Part shown: piece after piece, positions 20,720-27,408 of the stretch
How the letters are laid out: each line of letters begins with the position of its first letter
How positions within the stretch are numbered: the stretch's first letter is position 1
NCBI GenBank assembly: GCA_016748015.1
Contig: JAAOMT010000666.1
Location: 1 to 27,408 of the forward strand
Length of the DNA: 27,408 nucleotides
Reading direction: 5' to 3'
Origin: Geosiphon pyriformis
Lineage: Eukaryota; Glomeromycota; Glomeromycetes; Archaeosporales; Geosiphonaceae
The notes under the pieces: generated by a model
Databases searched by the model: none
Seen by the model: the letters and a program-made list of their open reading frames with translations, nothing else
Told to the model about the DNA's origin: nothing
Made by a program: the position numbers and the translations under genes

Positions 20720-21817
20720 TTAGATATGTGGATTACAAAAGTCTTCAAATGGGGCGATGAACTCCCATCCATCAGAAAAAATCCCAGCTACAATTTGTTT
20801 AGCAGAAACAGCATGATCAACCCTGAATAATTGTAGTGCAGCGAAAAGACTGGCATGAATATCTTCCATGGTTCCTTTTGAGTTGCCTTCAAAGTTCGCC
20901 AACGATATCCCTGTAAGCCCTCGTGGATCACGAAATTTCGCTAGTTGGGCTACCCAATAATACCCTTTAGTTGGTTTTGCGTAGTCTGCGGGTGCATTCC
21001 AATAACACTTGGTAAGGAAATATTGTCCATGCCTATTCTTTTGCTCAGCAGAAATTCGAAGAGATTCGAATCCTCTGCCTTTTCGTTGATCACTCGTCCT
21101 TATAGTACAGCAGGTTCCACATAGGATGCGTTGGGCACCATAATCACCTCTTTCAGCCGCTGCGCAATACAACTTGAAAGCTCTTTTTGTATTCTTTCTT
21201 GTCCCAAAACCGGAATCGTAGCACTCGGCCAGTGGTATCAAAGCCGGAAAATATCCAATTTCCCATGCTTTTTCGAAATATTTGAATGCTTTCTCGGGAT
21301 CACTATCTTCAGGTTGGCAAACTTCAATCCATCGAAGATAACGGGATCTGTGGTAAAGAGCCAAGTTATAAAAGCCTCTAGGACACCCAAGTTCAGCGGC
21401 TCGCTTATAATAATCCACAGCTTTTTTTATATGCTCTATGTTACGTGGTCTATTGTAAAAATTTCCAAGACGATATAATCCATAAGGATATCTCTTTTCG
21501 GCAGCCTTCTCAAAAGCGAAGAACGATTCTTTATTACTAACAATTGTTCCGATTCCATTTTGATAGAAAATGCCTAGTAAACAATAGGTTGATGGGTTGG
21601 ATTGTAGGTTTCTTAGTGATTGGAATAGTGCTGTTTCATCTTGTTTATTTTCGATTATCCAATTTCTAACATTATCTATTATTTCGCCATCTTCCTGGAA
21701 AGTATCGACGAAGCTTTGGAAGGAAACTATTAAATTGTCAACGATATTTTCGCTAGCATCTATATCCATTGGCTGAAAAGACTGGTTGTGAACATTTTCA
21801 TTAGTTCTGATCTCCAT
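20720..21817 (-). CDS. Sel1-repeat protein
   Basis: Uninterrupted frame; the first in-frame ATG is at 21817, giving 365 aa. The frame is open about 26 codons upstream without an ATG, and a branch-site-like ATACTAAT followed by TTATTTCAG lies at about 21862-21838, so a 5' exon may exist. Residues 1-75 are a helical leader. From about 76 to 315 there are roughly six Sel1 units, some interrupted by short loops, with signatures such as LGIFYQNGIGT, AFKYFEKAWEIGYFPA and AFKLYCAAAERGDYGA. The leader ends in a WIIENKQDETALFQSL pattern that parallels WLQDNRLDPYHVFQ in the other Sel1 gene here. Sel1 proteins act as scaffolds; in mycorrhizal fungi they are greatly expanded and often fused to kinases, but no kinase domain is present here. 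The C-terminal 50 residues are outside the repeats. Confidence 0.82.
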   Translation of the reverse strand: MEIRTNENVHNQSFQPMDIDASENIVDNLIVSFQSFVDTFQEDGEIIDNVRNWIIENKQDETALFQSLRNLQSNPSTYCLLGIFYQNGIGTIVSNKESFFAFEKAAEKRYPYGLYRLGNFYNRPRNIEHIKKAVDYYKRAAELGCPRGFYNLALYHRSRYLRWIEVCQPEDSDPEKAFKYFEKAWEIGYFPALIPLAECYDSGFGTRKNTKRAFKLYCAAAERGDYGAQRILCGTCCTIRTSDQRKGRGFESLRISAEQKNRHGQYFLTKCYWNAPADYAKPTKGYYWVAQLAKFRDPRGLTGISLANFEGNSKGTMEDIHASLFAALQLFRVDHAVSAKQIVAGIFSDGWEFIAPFEDFCNPHI

Positions 21818-22520
21818 AGGCAGTAGGTGCACGATGGCTGAAATAAGGATAATTAGTATATCATTCCATCGACTGTGTGCTGCAATAGAAGACAATTCGG
21901 AGCAAAGAACAAGGAAACAGAGCTTAAATTAAATTACTCGTAATTGGCTACACAAATTTATTATGTCTGCAGTTGGTTAAGTTCATACATCCAATTCGTG
22001 ACGTATTCCTGCAGGAATTTGGTCATATGATAGACTGATAAATAACGGTTTATGAAGATCATTGGCAGGATAAATTTACTCATTCAATGAAATTGCATAT
22101 ATTTTTTAATCTGAAAATTAATTAGATAAAAAAATTATTTAACTCTGAATGTTGTAAAAATATTAATTTTAAATTTTTGCATTCAAAAATTTGGTACGTT
22201 TATATTAATAGTGCAATTTACATTTTTGAAGAGTTTGGAGTTGTTTACTTAATATATTAGTTTGTAATAATAGATTCAACATGTTTAGAAAAATTTAATT
22301 AAAATAGAAAATATTTTAAAACTTATCTGATAAATTAAAATTTAAAAGAAAAATATTTTCTGTAATCCTTTTGCAATCTACTTATATAGTAAAAGTGAAG
22401 TGTGCATTTACAATAATAGACTTTTTTCTAAAACTTAGTTTAATATACATATTTACTTTGCACTAACTTTTTCTAAGTATTTATTGTTAAAGTCAAAGTG
22501 TTATTAGTATTTCCAATATG

Positions 22521-22562
<42 letters not shown>

Positions 22563-24950
22563 AAACTGTGTTATTGTATATTCAAATATTTTAATATAGT
22601 TTATAAGTGAATTATCTTCTGAGTTTTTAAAAAACTTTATTTTTTTAAAAATATCAGATTAAAAAGAGGTCAATTTTTCAACAACGCTGTTTACAAGTAT
22701 TGTTATTATTAAAACTAAATTTTAAATTTGTGTTTTTAATTTTAACAATTGAAAAATAAAACAAATTTCATTATAAATTTGACTAATTATATTATTAATT
22801 TGAAAATTATTTTTTCAATAAAAATAACACTAATTTTTGCATTTAAAGTTCATTAAAAATATTAAGTATTGATTTTTTAATAAGTTTAATTTTATTCGTA
22901 TCTAATGATTATGAAGTTTTTTTTTTAAATATTCTTTCTAATAACGAAAATGTAATAATTTAGTTAATTATTTTTTTTATTTTAAATCTCAATAAAATAT
23001 ATATTTATTATATTAATATAAAAATTACTCTGAATTAATGCTATATAAAAATATTATATTTGATTATATAAATATTTAATTAGAAACAGATTTATATTCA
23101 AATATCTCTTCTATTCTTATTTATTTCACCTATTAATATCGTTTTCGACATAAAAATTAGTATTATTATCTCTGACTCATTCCAAAGATTTATGAATACT
23201 ATTTTAATTTAAAAGGTTGAGCGATATTGAAATTAATTATTTTATTTAACCGGCTTACTCGTTGGAAAGATTAAATTTTATAAAATATTTTATATACCTT
23301 TAATTAATTTAGTTTCGGCGGATACCTAGTCAAAATATGGAGCTTACCCTTTAAAAAAAGCATTATACTTAAAAAGAATCCCTCTTTCAAAGTTCAGAGT
23401 AATTGATATTGCCGAGAATTAAAATATTTACTATCAAATATTTATTCTACTCTTTAGTATTATAAATTGAAAACAACACTTAGTATTACATATAGACTAA
23501 CTATGTTTCATTATAGTGGTGACTCGCACTTATAAAATTTATTATAATATAACCAATTAATTTAGATCTTAGGATTTAATTAACCCGCAAACTCAGAAAT
23601 ATAATAGAAGAATAAAATAATATTTAGAGCGATTCTATATAAATTTTAAAGGGAGAAAATTTGATATTATTTATAGTTTAGGTGTATTATTATAGGAATT
23701 GGCAACGCAAATACTTTCCTTTTACAATTATTCTCATAATGTTATTCTTATAATAGCTAGTCTCAATATTAAAAAACTCAAATAACCTCCCCATCTTGTA
23801 TTCCTAAGTTCATTGAAAAATGTTATAATCCCAATCTATTGTATAGTTCTCATACTAAGATGTATCATGAAAAGCCTAAAACTGAAAGCTACAATTAAGT
23901 AATTAGAAAAACACAGCAAAATATTAAAACCGATGAAAGAATGAATATATCCAGATAGATTTTCCAGTAAAGTGAAATATAAAATGATTTATATATCCAC
24001 CTTTATTAATCAATTTCTTAAATTAATTGATTAATATCCTAAGCCTATTAATTTTTATTTTTATTTTCTAAAAAGTTTAAAAAATTATTTTAACTCAAAT
24101 TATATCTATAAATAAAAAGGTCTTATAATATTTGTTAACTGAATAATTTCTTTGATCATTAGTTAACCAAAAATGAAAATATATTCTAATTTGAATTTTT
24201 TATAACCGATTTTGCAATATTATTTATGCCTCTTATTCATTCTTTAAATTTTTCAAAATATAGCTATATTATGCTATTGATTCATAAATAAATTGTTTTT
24301 AACATTTGTTTTTTAATAATTAAGCATAATATTATTCATAATAAGCTTTGGCAAAAGATAAAAAAAACTATTGTGATTTTAAATACTGCTTATCAGTTTT
24401 TAAATAATTTATATTATAAAAAGTTTCAATTTGATTATTTTTCCAAATCAACTATTTTGATTTTATTAAATTCAAAACTTAATAAAATTAATAATACAAT
24501 AAATTGAATAAATGTTTTTGTTTAATTTTTTAATTTATAAAAAATTTTTTTAAATAATTATTTCTAAAAAAATTAATAATGGTAATTATGGGGAGTTTTT
24601 TAATTAAGCACTTTTGTTGTGACTTTCATTTTTTCGTTATTTGTTCTTTTTATTTATCATAAGTACTGTTATTCTGAGTTAACTTGTAATAATTTGAAAA
24701 TTTTACAGGTTGTTTATATATCTCATATGTTATACGAAATCTTATTTATTATTTTAAATTGAACTCTGCTAATTAGACTTGAAATTTTAAAAAATCTATC
24801 ACTCAAATACCTAAAAAATAATTTCATATTTAGCTAAACTATAAAATGATACAACCTTTTTCAGGGTGTTTACCAAAAGATATTAATAATTGGAAACTTT
24901 GCATAATTTATGTTTGAAAACAGTACAGCTTTAGAACTATAATTTTTAAA
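21818..24950. other. Very AT-rich gene desert
   Basis: More than 3 kb with no open frame above 60 codons on either strand and composition visibly more AT-rich than the gene-bearing part. It includes one clear microsatellite (22523-22560). No rRNA, tRNA or transposon protein could be recognised. Confidence 0.6.
22523..22560. repeat. (TTA)n microsatellite
   Basis: Almost 13 perfect TTA units. Confidence 0.97.
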
Positions 24951-26000
24951 TTATATATAGGAAATTATTTGCTTTTTAAAAATATCAAAAAGATTAAATT
25001 TCTTTATACTATACGTATTTCGAGCCTCATATTGGCTGACCAACAATGCACCTCTAGCATTAAAATCAACATCGATCTCTAAATTTCTATCTGTTTTCTT
25101 TTTTCTCTTCACTTTGCCTATTAATGTCTTCCCAATTTATTCTTTGCATTTAGATCAATTTTATCATCTTCTAAAAGCATTTTAATAATATGCAAATTTC
25201 CAGATATCACAGCATTTTGACAAAAGACTAATTGCAGAATTATCAGATGCTGTTAAAATAATGTCCAAATGTGCAGTATTGTAAAAAGGAAAATTAGGAT
25301 TTGAGAAATATTCTAGAAAAAAAAAGAACAGTATTAACATTATTATAAAGTGCATCAGTGTGTATTGGTAATAGGCCTAAATTACTTGGTGTGAATAAAG
25401 TTTTCAGTGAGAGTGATGTAAGGTATTTCACAAGAGATAAATGACCTTGAAATTATAAGTAATTATAACATAAAGATTAATAATTAATATTTTAGAAAGG
25501 CCAAAATTAAAATGTAATCTTCTTTAAAGTCAGCTGAATGCTATTCCAGTTATTTTTATTTTTTAGATTGGCTCTGGCTCCTGTTTGAACTAATTCTTTA
25601 TTGATGTTATTTCTCCTTTTCATTGTTAGAAATAAAAATGTCGAAATCAGAAATAAACATAATAGAAAATAGAGAAGCTCAAATGTATAAATATAATTAT
25701 CCTTACCTGAAATTATTAAAGGTCCATCCACCATGTTTCATACAATTTACATTTATATTCGAATGATAACATAAAAACTTGACACATTATAAATCATCAA
25801 TTCCTTTATGAAGTGGTTGCCTTTATTAAATTCCAATACAAAACATTAATCGCATGATAACGTGCTGCAAAATATACCAATGTATCACCATGTTGGTCTT
25901 TTTTAACAATAAATATTAAATTATCTTTTTATTATTTTTTAATATTTCTTTAGCTGCTTTTTTATGGCAGTCTATGCTCATATTAGAAGGGATAGATGTA
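24951..26000 (-). pseudogene. Decayed ankyrin-repeat gene
   Basis: Read on the minus strand in shifting frames, successive segments look like ankyrin repeats: about 25925-25808 (DQHGDTLVYFAARYHAINVL), 25734-25507 (ELVQTGARANLKNKNNWNSI), about 25460-25250 (QGHLSLVKYL, NLGLLPIHTDALYNNVNTVL, LDIILTASDNSAISL), about 25226-25135 (AVISGNLHIIKMLLEDDKID, then LNAKNKLG) and about 25134-24951 (KTLIGKVK, IDVDFNARGALLVSQYEA, then a stop). At least four frame changes separate them, one at a run of nine T near 25320, so no single protein is encoded. An N-terminal part may reach about 26090. Ankyrin repeats are protein-binding modules. The origin (host family member, mobile element passenger or bacterial transfer) cannot be told from the window. 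Confidence 0.75.
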
Positions 26001-26089
26001 AAAATTTGATAAATTTTTGTGATATTATTAATTTGAATCAAGTATAATAAAGAAATTTTGCAAGGTATTTTAGATGTGAAGTTTGATTT

Positions 26090-26512
26090 TCATTCATTCT
26101 AAAGTAGAACTTTCAGATTATAATGCAAAATATGGTATGAGTAAAAGAGGCAAAAGGAGACTGTATAGTGTAGTTGGTAAATAATAAATTGGTGATAAGT
26201 TAGAGATGATCATGATAATCATGCAATGTGGGAGGTTTGTTTACTAAATTAGCGAGATTAAGACCAACCTCACAGTCATTGAATATATTTTGATAATAGG
26301 GGCTAAAATTTACTCGTATCAATCCCAAATCCTAAATCTCAGAGAACTTTGTATTAAAGAATTAAGCAACAAATTATAAAAATTGTGAAACGAGTAATTG
26401 AGGATGAGCTATAAAAATTAATTTAAATTTTTTTCTGAATTAAAAATTTTAAATATTACTGAAAGTGAATGATCTAGAAAGTCATTTTAGATAAACACAA
26501 AATATAAACACG
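26090..26512. other. Spacer between ankyrin pseudogene and repeat copy 2
   Basis: AT-rich, no open frame or repeat recognised. It might contain further decayed parts of the ankyrin gene. Confidence 0.4.
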
Positions 26513-27020
26513 CTCAAAGCTATGTTATTTTCTAAAATATATTAGAAAGATTATTCATTTTTTGACATTCCTTCTTTCTGTTTTAAAATTTTAAATTAGA
26601 AGCAAGATCTTATTGGTCCTAACCAGTAATACTCAAAGTTTCAGGTTAGAGGGAAGGTTTTTGACATAAAAATTAGTTAAGGCAAATTGTCTTAGGAAGG
26701 AAAGCGCGGCACTTAATATTCGATTAAACTCCCCACACAGGGTTCAAACCCTGTGTGGGGCAAATCAAATATAGATTATCTGTCCGGGAAGACATAAAAC
26801 TATCCGTCGATGGAAGATGACGCTAATTAACCCATCTGATAAGATGTAAATCTACCCATCTGATATGATGTAAATCTTCCATCCGAAATGATGTAAAACT
26901 ATGTTTTTTTTTCATCCAGTATGACGTAACCCTTCCGGAACGATGTGAAGACTATCTGGTGACATTAAATAAACCCATCTGAAATGATGTAAATCTATCT
27001 GTCAAAGGAAAATGACGTTA
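26513..27020 (+). repeat. Dispersed repeat copy 2, SINE-like with pol III signals
   Basis: Direct-orientation copy of 1-474. It has the same A-box-like segment, the same B box (26741-26751) and a run of nine T (26904-26912). It carries one extra 33-bp piece at about 26973-27005 containing another CATCTGAAATGATGTAAA unit. Sequence similarity to copy 1 begins at CTCAAAGC and stops after ATGACGTTA; the flanks on either side do not match. Confidence 0.85.
26731..26760 (+). other. Perfect 12-bp hairpin with B-box sequence in its loop (copy 2)
   Basis: CCCCACACAGGG at 26731-26742 pairs perfectly with CCCTGTGTGGGG at 26749-26760 around the loop TTCAAA. The B-box consensus GGTTCRANNCC is met by 26741-26751. 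The loop has six bases and the stem is too long for a normal tRNA T-arm, so it is not an intact tRNA. Confidence 0.85.
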
Positions 27021-27408
27021 ATCACCATTTTCAATGATGATAATAATTATGACTCCTAAACATAATATAAAAGTATTTTTTTATGGCCTAGTGAAAATAA
27101 TATGTTTCGCAAATAAACTAGCTAAAGAATAAAAAAAGATAAAGAGGGTATTTAACTCAAATCCACGGCTTTGACAAAATTATTTAGCCAAATTTGCAAA
27201 ATATAGCTTTTTTACTCTTTTTGAATTCAAAATTTTATTAACTTTAAATTTATTGTTATTTTTGAATTAAATAAGTGAAGGTGACTTTTTTGTTTACTCA
27301 AGTAATTTTGAGTTGTAATACAGTTTCAATTAAAAAACATGAAAAATATTATAGATTCTAAAATATATCAGTAATCTTAACTTGTAAATCACAAATTTAA
27401 TCTAACAA
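27021..27408. other. AT-rich end of window
   Basis: Nothing recognisable on either strand. Confidence 0.5.

Noticed and set aside
23313-23330. GGCGGATACCTAG similar to the start of large-subunit rRNA
   Set aside because: Sequence before and after does not follow any rRNA; too short to support a mitochondrial insertion.
1-27020. The direct repeats as long terminal repeats of one giant element
   Set aside because: The copies lack TG..CA ends, lie 26 kb apart around ordinary genes, and no integrase, reverse transcriptase or tyrosine recombinase is present between them.

Overview
This is nuclear DNA of an AT-rich filamentous fungus. Protein-coding genes are interrupted by short introns (46-105 bp, GT..AG, T-rich 3' ends) and separated by long AT-rich spacers with microsatellites. 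Two Sel1-repeat genes, a short F-box/leucine-rich gene, Asn/Thr/Ser low-complexity tracts and a UPF0658 Golgi-type membrane protein together suggest an early-diverging fungus, most likely an arbuscular mycorrhizal (Glomeromycotina) genome. The lineage is an inference from gene content, not from a marker gene.

Layout: 1-474 is one copy of a dispersed repeat. 475-4239 is AT-rich spacer. 4240-5700 (+) encodes a single-pass membrane protein with a long Asn-Thr stalk. 6542-7663 (+, one intron) is a UPF0658 multi-pass membrane protein. 8459-9459 (-) is a Sel1-repeat gene with a suspicious first intron. 10205-12534 (-, seven exons) is a Ulp1/SENP-type SUMO protease. 13028-13966 (+) is an F-box protein, divergent from the protease. 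14871-19771 (-, reconstructed here as 23 exons, 1063 aa) is a Sac-domain phosphoinositide phosphatase with a C-terminal hSac2 domain. 20720-21817 (-) is a second Sel1-repeat gene. 21.9-24.9 kb is a very AT-rich gene desert. 24951 to about 26000 (-) is a decayed ankyrin-repeat pseudogene. 26513-27020 is the second direct copy of the repeat found at position 1.

The genes do not form an operon or a cluster with one obvious function; this is a mixed housekeeping and regulatory neighbourhood (membrane traffic and phosphoinositides, SUMO processing, ubiquitin ligase adaptor, Sel1 signalling scaffolds). All exon structures were derived by hand from reading frame, splice signals and family motifs, and each spliced model closes in frame.

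The most interesting observations are: (1) a 5-nt microexon followed by a GC-AG intron in the Sac gene, needed to rebuild the conserved RTGKR motif; (2) a 39-nt, phase 0-0 exon carrying the whole catalytic CX5R loop of the same enzyme; (3) a SUMO protease with Asn at the catalytic Asp position; (4) a Sel1 gene whose putative in-frame intron contains a decayed Sel1 repeat; and (5) a repeat family with pol III-like A and B boxes, the B box sitting in a 12-bp hairpin, and a T-run terminator.
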